A stretch of 64,000 nucleotides of DNA, taken from positions 1 through 64,000 of the forward strand of contig VFZL01000005.1 in assembly GCA_016871175.1 (NCBI GenBank), written 5' to 3'. How positions within the stretch are numbered: the stretch's first letter is position 1; each line of letters starts with the position of its first letter. Below, one piece after another: positions 25,685 through 34,152 of the stretch. A program made the translations under genes and the position numbers. The DNA comes from Acidimicrobiia bacterium (lineage in GTDB: Bacteria > Acidobacteriota > Vicinamibacteria > Vicinamibacterales > CAVVIG01). The notes beneath the pieces were generated by a model that saw only the letters and a list, made by a program, of their open reading frames with translations, ran no database searches and was not told where the DNA came from.

Positions 25685-27070
25685 ATGAGTCACGAGACCT
25701 CGTCGATCGTCTTCAAGAAGCACCTCGGGCGTCGGACGGCGCTGCGAGGCCTCGGCGTGTCGCTTGCGTTGCCGTGGCTCGACGCGATGTTGCCGGCTCT
25801 CACCGCGCTCGAGCAGAGCCCCGCTGCGCCGGCGCTGCGCTTCGGGGTGTTCTACGTGCCAAACGGCATGTCGATGGGCTACTGGTGGCCGAAGGCCGAG
25901 GGTCCGCTGACTGGTTCGCCGTTGCCGCCCACCGTGGGTGCACTCGATGGGTTCAAGAACAGAATCCTGATGGTCGGCGGGCTCGCTGGCGATGCTGCGA
26001 ACAAGATCAAGGGAGCGGGCGCCCACTCGCGGTCAGCCGGCACCTTCCTGACCTGTGTGCCGTTCCGCGCGGTGACCGACGCGAACGTCATCGCCGAGAC
26101 GACGATGGATCAGCTCGTCGCGAAGGAGTACGCGAGGACAACCGAGATCTCGTCATTGGAGCTCGGGCTGGAGTCGGCGGACATTCTCGGCGCGTGCGAC
26201 GGCGCGAGCTGCGCCGTGACCAACACCATTGCGTGGAGCAACCCCACGACCCCCCTGCCGATCGACAACGATCCGCGGTCCGTCTTCGAGCGGCTCTTCG
26301 GATTGAGCGGCGGCACCGATCCCGCGGTGCGGCAGGCGCGGCTCGTGCGCAATCGCAGCATGCTCGACGTGCTGACGCGGCAGATCGCGCGGCTCAGCGC
26401 TCAGCTCGGCGCGCCGGACCGGAGGAAGATGGACGAGTACGTCGAGTCGATCCGCGACGTCGAACGCCGGATCCAGAGGATCGAGGAACGCGGGACGAAG
26501 GAGCTTCCGATCGTCGATCAGCCCATCGGGATCCCGAACGACTACGCGGAGCATGCGATCCTGATGATGGATCTGCTGACGCTCGCCTATCAGACGAACT
26601 TGACGCGGGTGAGCACGTTCATGCTTGGACGAGAAGTGAGCAGTCGCGCGTATCCCGAGATCGGGGTGTCCGACTCACACCATCCGCTGTCGCATCATTC
26701 GAACGAGGCGCCGAAATTGGAGCGGCTGCACAAGGTCAACGAGTATCACTTCCGACAGTTCTCGCACCTCGTCAAGAAGCTGTCGACGATTGCCGAGGGC
26801 GATGGCACCATGCTCGATCACTCCCTGTTCATGTACGGCACCGGCATCAGCGATAGCAACACGCACTTCTACGATGATCTGCCGATCGCCCTGGTCGGGG
26901 GCACACGCACCGGCTTGCGCGGTGGGACGTACGTTCGGTTTCCGCAGGGCACGCCGCTGGCGAACCTACATCTGACGGTTCTCGACAAGCTCGGCGTCCG
27001 ACTCGAGAAGTTCGGCGACAGCACCGGGCGGCTCAAGGAGCTCCTCGACGCGCGACTCAACGGCGTTTAG
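25685..27070 (+). CDS. DUF1552 protein with Tat signal (cassette A)
   Basis: About 461 residues if ATG 25685 is used; an earlier TTG at 25664 would overlap the previous stop. The twin-arginine leader 'LGRRTALRGLGVSLALPWLDAM' indicates folded export through Tat. The body shows the DUF1552 hallmarks: 'FYVPNGMSMGYWWP', 'GLAGDAANKIKGAGAHSRSAGTFL', 'SLELGLESAD', 'SDSHHPLSHH' and 'IYGTGISDSNTH'-like 'MYGTGISDSNTH'. The family resembles sulfatase/phosphatase-like (DUF1501) folds, but activity is unproven. Gene order and spacing indicate one operon with the two upstream genes. Confidence 0.88.
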   Translation: MSHETSSIVFKKHLGRRTALRGLGVSLALPWLDAMLPALTALEQSPAAPALRFGVFYVPNGMSMGYWWPKAEGPLTGSPLPPTVGALDGFKNRILMVGGLAGDAANKIKGAGAHSRSAGTFLTCVPFRAVTDANVIAETTMDQLVAKEYARTTEISSLELGLESADILGACDGASCAVTNTIAWSNPTTPLPIDNDPRSVFERLFGLSGGTDPAVRQARLVRNRSMLDVLTRQIARLSAQLGAPDRRKMDEYVESIRDVERRIQRIEERGTKELPIVDQPIGIPNDYAEHAILMMDLLTLAYQTNLTRVSTFMLGREVSSRAYPEIGVSDSHHPLSHHSNEAPKLERLHKVNEYHFRQFSHLVKKLSTIAEGDGTMLDHSLFMYGTGISDSNTHFYDDLPIALVGGTRTGLRGGTYVRFPQGTPLANLHLTVLDKLGVRLEKFGDSTGRLKELLDARLNGV

Positions 27071-27162
27071 CTCGGGGGTTGGACGTTTGTCGATGGTCGT
27101 GGGGCGGTCCGGTGTGGGCGGAGCCCCACGAAACAGTGCGCACGGAGCGCGAGCCCACCCGG

Positions 27163-27504
27163 CTATGACTCCGGTAACGGCTGTGCCGAATGGGCCCGCC
27201 AGTAGGCGAGAAACAGGCTGCGCAATTCACACGGCACCAGTCTTCGGGACCCGATGAGGCGCGTCGGCCGAGCTGAGTCCAGAACCAAGCCGGCGAAAAC
27301 GAGGTCGCGCGCTCCCGGGACCGAGTCCAAGAGGTCGTCGAGGTGCGGCTGTCCGCCCTCGAACTGCCGCACAAGCATGTCGGCCGTCGCGATTTCCGCA
27401 GCGCGCTCGTCCGTCTTGAACGCTTCGGCGGCCAGCCGGACGAACTCGTCGATGTCGCCTCGCCGGATATGTGTCGCCACGAGGGCCTCCGATGGGATTG
27501 ACAC
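27163..27504 (-). CDS. Small hypothetical protein
   Basis: 113 residues from GTG 27504, with a GGGGG run about 10 bases upstream. It begins 'MSIPSEALVATHIRRGDIDE' and is rich in charged helices ('FVRLAAEAFKTDERAAEIATADMLVRQFEGG'), ending 'CELRSLFLAYWRAHSAQPLPES'. No signal peptide or membrane helix; probably cytoplasmic and all-helical. It follows the HERVH membrane protein gene by 17 bases on the same strand. I do not recognise a family. Confidence 0.5.
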   Translation of the reverse strand: MSIPSEALVATHIRRGDIDEFVRLAAEAFKTDERAAEIATADMLVRQFEGGQPHLDDLLDSVPGARDLVFAGLVLDSARPTRLIGSRRLVPCELRSLFLAYWRAHSAQPLPES

Positions 27505-27521
27505 GTCTTGGCCCCCGCAAG

Positions 27522-27983
27522 TCACAAGTCGCTCGTCGCCTCTGCCCAGAACGCCTGTCGCTCGAACCAATTGTCGAGATAGAAGTGCCGGCCCGTGGCC
27601 ACAGCCCACACGCTGGAGGCCAGGTAGGCCGGCACAAACAGTGGTCCCCACTGCTCGTACTGGCGCACATGGACACGCTCGTGCACACGCGTCGACTCGA
27701 GCGCCTCGAGATCGCGCCCCAGCACGAGATGACCGAGTGTGAGGGCAGCCGCGCCGCCGCCCAGCACGGTCACGTGGGTCAACACCCAGGCGATGGCGGG
27801 CCCGTGGGCTTCGATGACGCCGTTGACCACGGACACGCGGGTTCGATGGGAGGCCAGGAGCACCATCGCTAGCCCGAACATGGTGGTCGGACCCGCCCAG
27901 AGGTAGCGCCATGCCCGATCGACAAGCAGGGCATCGGCTTCCGTCCTTGCCGCCCTTAATTGTCCCCGTCGCCCACCACTCAC
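27522..27983 (-). CDS. Membrane protein with HERVH motif
   Basis: About 153 residues from GTG 27983, which lies 2 bases after the upstream gene's TAG; the start is uncertain. Features are a hydrophobic helix 'TTMFGLAMVLLAS', a second 'AIAWVLTHVTVLGGGAAALTLGHLVL', then 'STRVHERVHVRQYEQWGPLF' and a third helix 'VPAYLASSVWAVATG' followed by 'YLDNWFERQAF'. HExxH-like spacing (HERVH with a downstream Glu) recalls zinc-peptidase-like proteins but falls short of proof. It belongs to a conserved hypothetical membrane family. Probable operon with its neighbours. Confidence 0.6.
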   Translation of the reverse strand: MSGGRRGQLRAARTEADALLVDRAWRYLWAGPTTMFGLAMVLLASHRTRVSVVNGVIEAHGPAIAWVLTHVTVLGGGAAALTLGHLVLGRDLEALESTRVHERVHVRQYEQWGPLFVPAYLASSVWAVATGRHFYLDNWFERQAFWAEATSDL

Positions 27984-27985
27984 GG

Positions 27986-28399
27986 CTACGCCACCGTTTG
28001 CCGCGATTGCAGGCGCAGCCAGCCTTTCGCCACGCGGTAGACCGCCCATACGCCGAGCGCGAAGAGGCCGACGGGCCAGGTGATGAAGCCCACGAGGAGG
28101 AGCATCAAGGGCAGAGAGATGGCGATGATCCCCGCGGCCCACGCGACCCCCCCCCACCAGAACGTGCGGATTTGCCACGCGAAGTGGGACTCGATCCACG
28201 TGTCGCGGGGCTCGCCGCGCTTCACGTAGTTCAAGATGACCGCGATAATCGACGGCCAGCCGAGCAGGAACGACCCGACGATGGACGCTGCCCCGAACGC
28301 GCTAATGGCGAGACCCAGCGCGTGGAGCGCGTACGTCACATGCGAGATGGTGATGAGCGATGGATCGGGTTCACGCAGCGCGCCGGTGGAAGACGACAT
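27986..28399 (-). CDS. Small membrane protein, COG3671-like
   Basis: 137 residues. After a short polar N-terminus, 'LITISHVTYALHALGLAIS' begins the first of about three membrane helices; 'ILNYVKRGEPRDTWIESHFAWQIRTFWW' is the conserved cytoplasmic loop of the COG3671 family, followed by two helices and 'GVWAVYRVAKGWLRL'. The family is uncharacterised. It leads a probable three-gene operon with the two genes downstream. Confidence 0.8.
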   Translation of the reverse strand: MSSSTGALREPDPSLITISHVTYALHALGLAISAFGAASIVGSFLLGWPSIIAVILNYVKRGEPRDTWIESHFAWQIRTFWWGGVAWAAGIIAISLPLMLLLVGFITWPVGLFALGVWAVYRVAKGWLRLQSRQTVA

Positions 28400-28616
28400 G
28401 TGTCGAGCTCAGCCTCCCTTTTCTCCTTAGACGTGCCCACGAACGAGGTGTTCCGCGCAACCGCCACTGGCGCTGCTACGCGCCACGATTCGAGGATCTT
28501 ACGCCCGGACGACCTCGTCTCGCGAGCCGCACGAAAGCCGAGCTGTGTGCTTGTCGCCCTCGGAGCCGTCCGTGCGGGTCGGCGATACCACTCAATCGAC
28601 GTGATATCGTGGCCTC

Positions 28617-29984
28617 GTGAGGAGTCTTCTCGCGGTGTGCGGCTTGGTGAGCGTTGTGGGGTGTACGGCGCAGGCGCAGTTCGGAGATGAAGTCCTGCTG
28701 GCGCGCGCCCGAGCCATCCACGATCGCGTGATCACGCTCGATACCCACGACGACATCGATCCCGCCGATTTTACGTCGAGCTGCAACTACACCGAGCGTC
28801 TCACCACACAGGTCAACCTCCCCAAAATGAAAGAAGGCGGCCTCGACGTCTCCTTCTTCATCGTGTACGTGGCGCAGGGACCACTGACGCCTGGAGGGTA
28901 TCGCACCGCGTACAGGCAGGCCATCGCCAAGTTCGACGCTATCCATCTGCTCACTGAGCAGATTGCCCCGAGCGAAATCGGTTTGGCGCTCACACCTGAA
29001 GACGTCCGACGCATCGCGGCATCCGGCCGGCGGGTGGCCGTGATCGGGATCGAAAACGGCTATCCGATTGGGACCGATGTGGCTCGCGTGAAGGAGTTCT
29101 ACGATCGAGGCGGACGCTACATGTCGCTCGCGCACAACGGCCACAATCAGCTGGCGGACTCGAATACCGGCGAGGCGGCGAAGTCGTGGAGACACGACGG
29201 TGTAAGCCCGCTCGGGAGACAGGTGATCGTCGAGATGAATCGTCTGGGCATGATGGTGGATGTATCGCATCCGTCCAAAGCCGCGATGTTGCAGATGGCC
29301 GAGCTCTCGAAGGCGCCAATCATCGCGTCTCACTCGTCAGCGCGCGCCCTCGCGAACCACCCACGCAACATGGACGATGCGATGCTGGACGCGCTGAAGC
29401 GAAGCGGCGGCGTCATCCAGACGGTTGCGCTTGGCGCCTACCTGCGATCCGAGCCTGGTGAGCGGACCGCCGCCATGGCTGCGTTGCGGCGTTTATTCGG
29501 CGTTCGATCCGGCCCTCGCCCGAGCTCCGGGCAGCCGCGGCCGTGTCCTGTCGAGCAGGCAGGTGCAGAGTCCGCCGCCGACGGGGACGCCGCCGCCCTT
29601 TCGGCGCTGTCCGCAGGGCGTCGCGCCGACTACGAGCGCCAGCGTGCCGCGATCGACGCCAAGTGGCCTCACCGGCCACCGTCCGTCAAGGACTTGGTCG
29701 ATCATGTGGACTATCTCGTCAAACGCATCGGGATCGATCACGTCGGCCTTTCGTCGGACTTCGATGGCGGCGGCGGGGTTGAGGGTTGGAACAGCGCCGC
29801 CGAGACCTTCAACGTGACGCTCGAGCTTGTGCGCCGGGGCTACACCGAGGCACAGATCGACAAAATCTGGAGCGGAAATCTCCTGCGCGTGTGGGGCGAG
29901 GTCGAGCGCGTGGCGCGAGAGCTACGGCGAGCGAACGGACTCATCAGGGCTCCGCGCCGAACCCCAGCGCACTCGCTACAATGA
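28617..29984 (+). CDS. Membrane dipeptidase (peptidase M19), lipoprotein
   Basis: 455 residues, GTG start. The leader 'CGLVSVVGCTAQ' suggests lipid attachment at Cys16. M19 zinc ligands are present: 'LDTHDDID' near 41 (HxD), Glu in 'GIENGYPIG' near 144, 'IIASHSSARALANHPRNM' near 240, and 'IDHVGLSSDFDGGGG' near 375. The enzyme would cleave dipeptides or beta-lactam-like amides in the periplasm. A segment of about 45 Gly/Pro/Ala-rich residues near 290-335 separates conserved blocks and reads like low complexity; relatives also vary there, though a pair of compensating frameshifts cannot be excluded. Confidence 0.86.
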   Translation: MRSLLAVCGLVSVVGCTAQAQFGDEVLLARARAIHDRVITLDTHDDIDPADFTSSCNYTERLTTQVNLPKMKEGGLDVSFFIVYVAQGPLTPGGYRTAYRQAIAKFDAIHLLTEQIAPSEIGLALTPEDVRRIAASGRRVAVIGIENGYPIGTDVARVKEFYDRGGRYMSLAHNGHNQLADSNTGEAAKSWRHDGVSPLGRQVIVEMNRLGMMVDVSHPSKAAMLQMAELSKAPIIASHSSARALANHPRNMDDAMLDALKRSGGVIQTVALGAYLRSEPGERTAAMAALRRLFGVRSGPRPSSGQPRPCPVEQAGAESAADGDAAALSALSAGRRADYERQRAAIDAKWPHRPPSVKDLVDHVDYLVKRIGIDHVGLSSDFDGGGGVEGWNSAAETFNVTLELVRRGYTEAQIDKIWSGNLLRVWGEVERVARELRRANGLIRAPRRTPAHSLQ

Positions 29985-30014
29985 AGGCATCCTGGAGGCC
30001 TACGGCTTTCGGCC

Positions 30015-30590
30015 ATGACCTACATCGACGCAGACGTCTTGAACCTGATCGAGCGTTTGTGCCAACGGTTCCAGCAGCTGACGGGCCGGACGAATGTGTG
30101 GCTGGCGGTCCAGCTTACGAACCTCAGTATCATCGCGTACTTCGTCTGGGCCGCGGGTGTGTACTTCGGGAGTGCGGACCTCGCCGTACGGGTGTTTCTG
30201 ACGCTCTTCTGCACGGGCGTCTTTCTCGGCCTCACGCGGACGCTCTTCAAGGAGTCGGTCGAAGTGTCCGAGTCCGATGCGTACCGTCGCGTCGCGAAGG
30301 GGCTACGGAACCCGAGGCGTTTGCGCGACGCACAGCTCCGCGTTTCCTTCCTCACGCTGTCAGTCTTGCTCGCGTTCTTCGCGCTGTCCTTGCTTGCTGC
30401 TCCAGCCGACGTTCGGCCTTATATCGCGCCGCATTGGCCAAGAGTGCTGCTCACAGCAACGCTCGTCGTCGGGCTGACGACGGTGCTGTTGTACGTGCTC
30501 GCGTGCGATCCGCTTCCCCCGTGCGTCGGAAAGGTGGCCGAGTGGGTCCGCGGCCTCGTGAAGCTTCGGCCTGTTCGTGTGAGAGTCTGA
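30015..30590 (+). CDS. Membrane protein of unknown function
   Basis: 191 residues starting ATG 30015. A soluble N-terminal helix ('DADVLNLIERLCQRFQQLTGRTN') precedes four hydrophobic helices in two pairs (about 30-75 and 110-160). The loop between pairs is basic ('RRVAKGLRNPRRLRDAQLRVS'), consistent with a cytoplasmic side. It ends 'LKLRPVRVRV'. No family recognised. A TACAAT hexamer at 29977-29982 could be the -10 of its promoter. Confidence 0.68.
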   Translation: MTYIDADVLNLIERLCQRFQQLTGRTNVWLAVQLTNLSIIAYFVWAAGVYFGSADLAVRVFLTLFCTGVFLGLTRTLFKESVEVSESDAYRRVAKGLRNPRRLRDAQLRVSFLTLSVLLAFFALSLLAAPADVRPYIAPHWPRVLLTATLVVGLTTVLLYVLACDPLPPCVGKVAEWVRGLVKLRPVRVRV

Positions 30591-30643
30591 CGCACATGGG
30601 TGGACGGTAGCCCGCCGACGACATGACGTGCGACTGGTGACTC

Positions 30644-32152
30644 TTACATCTCCGCCGTCAGCATCGGCTCGGTCTGGTCGGCCGGGAGAACCTTCGCGAC
30701 GAACTCCGGGACCTTGAAAGACGCGACAAGCGCGAGAAGCGCGGTGACCGACGCTGCGTAGAACGCTCGTTCGAGGCCGAGGATGAAGTGCTGCTGCACT
30801 TCCGGACTGAGGTCGGTGACACCCGTCTCGAGCGCGGCCTGGATATCGTGTCCAGAGCCGCCGAGCGCGGAGGCGAGCACGGCACCCATCAGGGAGACGC
30901 CGATTGCTCCGCCGATGCTGCGCGCGAACATGTTGAGCGACGTTGCCAGCGCGAGCTGCGTGCGCGCGACAGAGTGCTGGACGGCGAGCAAGAGCGAGAG
31001 CATGGAGAAGCCGAGTCCGGACCCCATCAATGCCACGTCGGCGAACACCCATGGCCGTGACAAGTGCACAGCCACCCATGGCAGGAGCGCGCAGGAGACG
31101 AACACGGCCGCCGTGCCGATCACCGCGGAGACCTTGGGTCCGACGCGGAACAGCAATCGCGCGGCGACAATCGATGCCAGCACCCACATCAGGTAAAGCG
31201 GTGTCAGGATCTGACCCGCACTGGTCGCCGACGCACCGGTGGACACCTGCATGAGCAACGGCAGAAACGCCAGCGTGCCGAAGAGCGACGTGCTCGCGAG
31301 AAATCCGACGAGCGTCGCTATCGCGACGGTCCGATTGGTCAGCAGCGTCAGCGGAAGCATCGGATGCTCCGATCGGCGATCGTTCCACGCCAATGCCACA
31401 CTGGCCGCCAGAGCCGCCATGGCCCACGGAACACTCGTTTCGGAGGCGGCCAGGAGCAAGAAGGTCGTCGCGGCAAACAACAGGAGTCCGCTCGGCCAGT
31501 CGATGGCGCCACCCGATGACGGCCGCTCTGACGGCAACGTCCGTGAGACGACCAGGCCTGCCGCCAGGCCGATCGGAAGGTTGACGTAGAAGACCCACCG
31601 CCACGACACCGTGTCCGTGATGATGCCGCCGATGAGCGGGCCGGCCACCGACGACACGCCCCAGATGCTGCTGAAGACCGCCTGCATCCGCGTACGCTCG
31701 GCGAGCGTGTAGATCTCGCCGATGATCGTCAAGCCGAGGGGAATAAGTCCCCCCGCCCCAAGACCTTGCAGGAGCCGGAAGGCGATGAGCTGTCCCATCG
31801 TCTGGGAGAGGCCCGCGAGCATCGAGCCCAGGAGAAAGAGTGCAATGGCGCCGATATACGTCGGCCGTCGACCCGCCACATCCGATAGCCGGCCCCACAG
31901 CGGCACGGACGCGGTAGACGTCAGCATGTAGGCGGTGAAGACCCAGCTGTAATGGTCGATGCCCCCCAGGCTGGCGACGACGGTCGGCATCGCGGTGCTG
32001 ACGACGGTGGCCTCGAGAGCTGCGAGGAACATCCCAAGCATCAGGCCAGCGGTCACCGCGGCTCGACGCCCGGCCTGCAAGACGATGGCGGGCTGGACGG
32101 ACTGCACGAGACCATTAATTGTACTCGGGCTGCACCTCGGAGCCCGGCTCAC
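30644..32152 (-). CDS. MFS multidrug exporter, DHA2 (14-helix) family
   Basis: 502 residues, GTG at 32152 (a start 30-45 bases later is possible). The DHA2 pattern is clear: 'MFLAALEATVVSTAMPTVVASLGG' (motif D1-like), 'STASVPLWGRLSDVAGRRPTYIGA' (motif A), 'AFRLLQGLGAGGLIPLGLTIIGEIY', and 'SSVAGPLIGGIITDTVSWRWVFYVNLPIG' (motif C plus the DHA2 WRWxFxxNxP signature). About 14 helices fit the length. It probably exports drugs or toxic compounds by proton antiport. No regulator is adjacent. Confidence 0.9.
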   Translation of the reverse strand: MSRAPRCSPSTINGLVQSVQPAIVLQAGRRAAVTAGLMLGMFLAALEATVVSTAMPTVVASLGGIDHYSWVFTAYMLTSTASVPLWGRLSDVAGRRPTYIGAIALFLLGSMLAGLSQTMGQLIAFRLLQGLGAGGLIPLGLTIIGEIYTLAERTRMQAVFSSIWGVSSVAGPLIGGIITDTVSWRWVFYVNLPIGLAAGLVVSRTLPSERPSSGGAIDWPSGLLLFAATTFLLLAASETSVPWAMAALAASVALAWNDRRSEHPMLPLTLLTNRTVAIATLVGFLASTSLFGTLAFLPLLMQVSTGASATSAGQILTPLYLMWVLASIVAARLLFRVGPKVSAVIGTAAVFVSCALLPWVAVHLSRPWVFADVALMGSGLGFSMLSLLLAVQHSVARTQLALATSLNMFARSIGGAIGVSLMGAVLASALGGSGHDIQAALETGVTDLSPEVQQHFILGLERAFYAASVTALLALVASFKVPEFVAKVLPADQTEPMLTAEM

Positions 32153-32207
32153 TCGCTCGCGGCCCGGTGCCCCGGGCCCGCTCGTTCGCGGGTGCGCTGT
32201 GCGCGCC

Positions 32208-32227
32208 GCCGCTCCAGCGCGTGAAGG
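32208..32227. repeat. Short dispersed element, copy 2
   Basis: GCCGCTCCAGCGCGTGAAGG matches the element at 21424-21443 except for one missing base. It lies between the DUF885 gene end and the exporter gene start. Confidence 0.35.
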
Positions 32228-32232
32228 GGCTT

Positions 32233-34011
32233 TCAGAATAGCGGCCCGGTGTCGCCTTCGCCCATCATCGCCTTTCGGATGAGCGGAAGCGGCAGCGGTC
32301 CGAGCTTGACGAACGTGTCGTGGAATTCACGCAAGGAGAAGGATGTGCCCCGCTTCTCCTTGAGTGCTCGGTAGTCGTCTCGCAGTTTCAGGATCATCAA
32401 CTTGCCCATCGTGTAATAGCCGTACGTCGGATCCGACGTGCCGCGTTTGCTCTCGGACACGGCCACCGGCCTGGGCTGATAGCCCTCCTTCACGAACAGA
32501 CCTTCGGCCTCCGCGACGGTCATGCCTCGCGTGTGTAGACGGATACCAGCAATGAACCTCACGTCTCGCAGCAACGCATCTTGGATCTGTGCGAGCCGAT
32601 AGCGCGGATCGTCGGCATGGAAGCCTGAGTCGATCACCATCTGCTCGCAGTAATGGGCCCAACCCTCGCTGTTGCTCGAGGCGCCAAACACCTTGCGCAC
32701 GTCGGATGGGAAGTGCCGCGCGTAGAGGAACTGCAGATAGTGCCCCGGCCACACTTCGTGGACCGACACGTTCGTGATCGCCGGATAGTACCACTGGGTC
32801 ATGAACTCGCGCGTCTGGGCCGCCGATAGCTTGGAATCGGGCAGCGTCATGTTGTAGTACGCCTCGGTGGCCACGCGCTCGTACGGACCCGGGATGTCCA
32901 TCGACGCCGTGCTGGTCGCCCGGAGAAATGGTGGAGTTTCCTGGACGAGGGCCGGTTCCGCATCAGGGATCGTGACGATCTTGTTCTCAACCATGAATCG
33001 CGCTATGGCGTCCAGCTCGCTTTGGGTCGTGGCGATCAGCGAGGAGGGAGGGGGAGCCTCCTGCTGCACCCGCGCCAAGACCTGGGCGAGCGGCCGCTTG
33101 GGATCGATCTGCCGAACGGTCTCGGCCAACGCCTCTTGATTCCGCCTCAGATCGCGTTCCGCGATCGCGAGCAATTCGTCGAGTGGGAGATCGATCATCT
33201 CGTCTGCCGAGAGCTTCTTGCGATAGGTGTCGGCGCCGATCGCGAAATTGCCGTTCGCCCGAGGCAGCAGGTCGTTGGTCATCCACGCCTTGTAGTCCTG
33301 CAACGCCGCCACCACGGCGCCGTTGGCTTGCCTGAACTCGGCGAGCAGCGCCTGGTCGCTGACCTCGGGGAACGCCTCGGCGACGGCCGTCTCGAAGAAC
33401 GCTCGGTTGTCGTCGATTTGCTGGAGCGCGATCTCAGTGGCGATGCGCGGTGGGTTGTCGAGGTTCTTCTTCGCCTCAGCGAGCGCACCCGGCATCACCC
33501 GCTCGCGTGCGATGAGCTTCCGCAGACGCTCTTCGGGGGACGCGAAGTTCCGCTTGATCATCACGTAGGCCGTCCTCGTCAGGCCGCTGCTGTAGCTATC
33601 CGGTTGTGTGGCCCAGGGCCGGATCACTTCGAGCGTCAGCAGCATCGAGTCCATGGCTCGGATGAGCTGTTCATGGTCGAGTTGATTGGCCGTCGTCAGA
33701 CTCCTCGCGTCGATAGCAGCCGCCCGTTTGCGAAACGCTCGGATGGCCGCGACGGCCGAGTCCACCCCTGCGCGCGAGTAGTCCTCGAGCTTGTGGTCGT
33801 GGTCGTGGATGCCGAGATAGGTCGCCTGGGTCGGCTGACGGCCGTGCAGGTCGGCGAGAAACTCCTCGACGAGATCCGTGAAGACTACATCGCTGCTGGG
33901 AGCAGGTTTGACGTCGGCCGGCGGCGCGGCGCAGGCGGTCGCGAGCCCCGCCGCCGCGAGGCCGAGCAGAATACCGAGCGCGCGTGGCGCGAGGTTGTGC
34001 GACGCCCTCAT
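32233..34011 (-). CDS. DUF885 lipoprotein (putative metallo-carboxypeptidase)
   Basis: About 592 residues from ATG 34011. The leader 'GLAAAGLATACAAPP' contains a lipobox. The N-terminal part has 'PTQATYLGIHDHDHKLEDYS', a standard DUF885 start. The zinc motif 'HEVWPGHYLQFLYAR' (HExxPGH) near 445 and 'SEGWAHYCEQM' near 475 carry the likely ligands, as in M32-related DUF885 peptidases. Expected in the periplasm, trimming peptides. The ORF could extend to 34137, but that part has no leader features. Confidence 0.87.
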   Translation of the reverse strand: MRASHNLAPRALGILLGLAAAGLATACAAPPADVKPAPSSDVVFTDLVEEFLADLHGRQPTQATYLGIHDHDHKLEDYSRAGVDSAVAAIRAFRKRAAAIDARSLTTANQLDHEQLIRAMDSMLLTLEVIRPWATQPDSYSSGLTRTAYVMIKRNFASPEERLRKLIARERVMPGALAEAKKNLDNPPRIATEIALQQIDDNRAFFETAVAEAFPEVSDQALLAEFRQANGAVVAALQDYKAWMTNDLLPRANGNFAIGADTYRKKLSADEMIDLPLDELLAIAERDLRRNQEALAETVRQIDPKRPLAQVLARVQQEAPPPSSLIATTQSELDAIARFMVENKIVTIPDAEPALVQETPPFLRATSTASMDIPGPYERVATEAYYNMTLPDSKLSAAQTREFMTQWYYPAITNVSVHEVWPGHYLQFLYARHFPSDVRKVFGASSNSEGWAHYCEQMVIDSGFHADDPRYRLAQIQDALLRDVRFIAGIRLHTRGMTVAEAEGLFVKEGYQPRPVAVSESKRGTSDPTYGYYTMGKLMILKLRDDYRALKEKRGTSFSLREFHDTFVKLGPLPLPLIRKAMMGEGDTGPLF

Positions 34012-34152
34012 CCTCGCATTGTAGCGCCCAGTGCAGCCGTAGCCCTCGGTGAGCCGACCACGGCATGCCGGCGCCGGCCGGAGAGCCCGTTCGCACGCGC
34101 TACACCGACCGATAAAGTGAGCTGAGCGCACCGCCACCCACCAGGAGGTTTC

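Noticed and set aside
27540-27700. HERVH as a proven zinc-peptidase site
   Set aside because: It is HExxH in pattern, but no other M48/M56 motif is visible, so only a membrane protein is called.
30360-31898. 512-codon minus-strand open frame inside the exporter gene
   Set aside because: Different frame of the same strand as a clear DHA2 transporter; no motif, typical GC-driven open frame.
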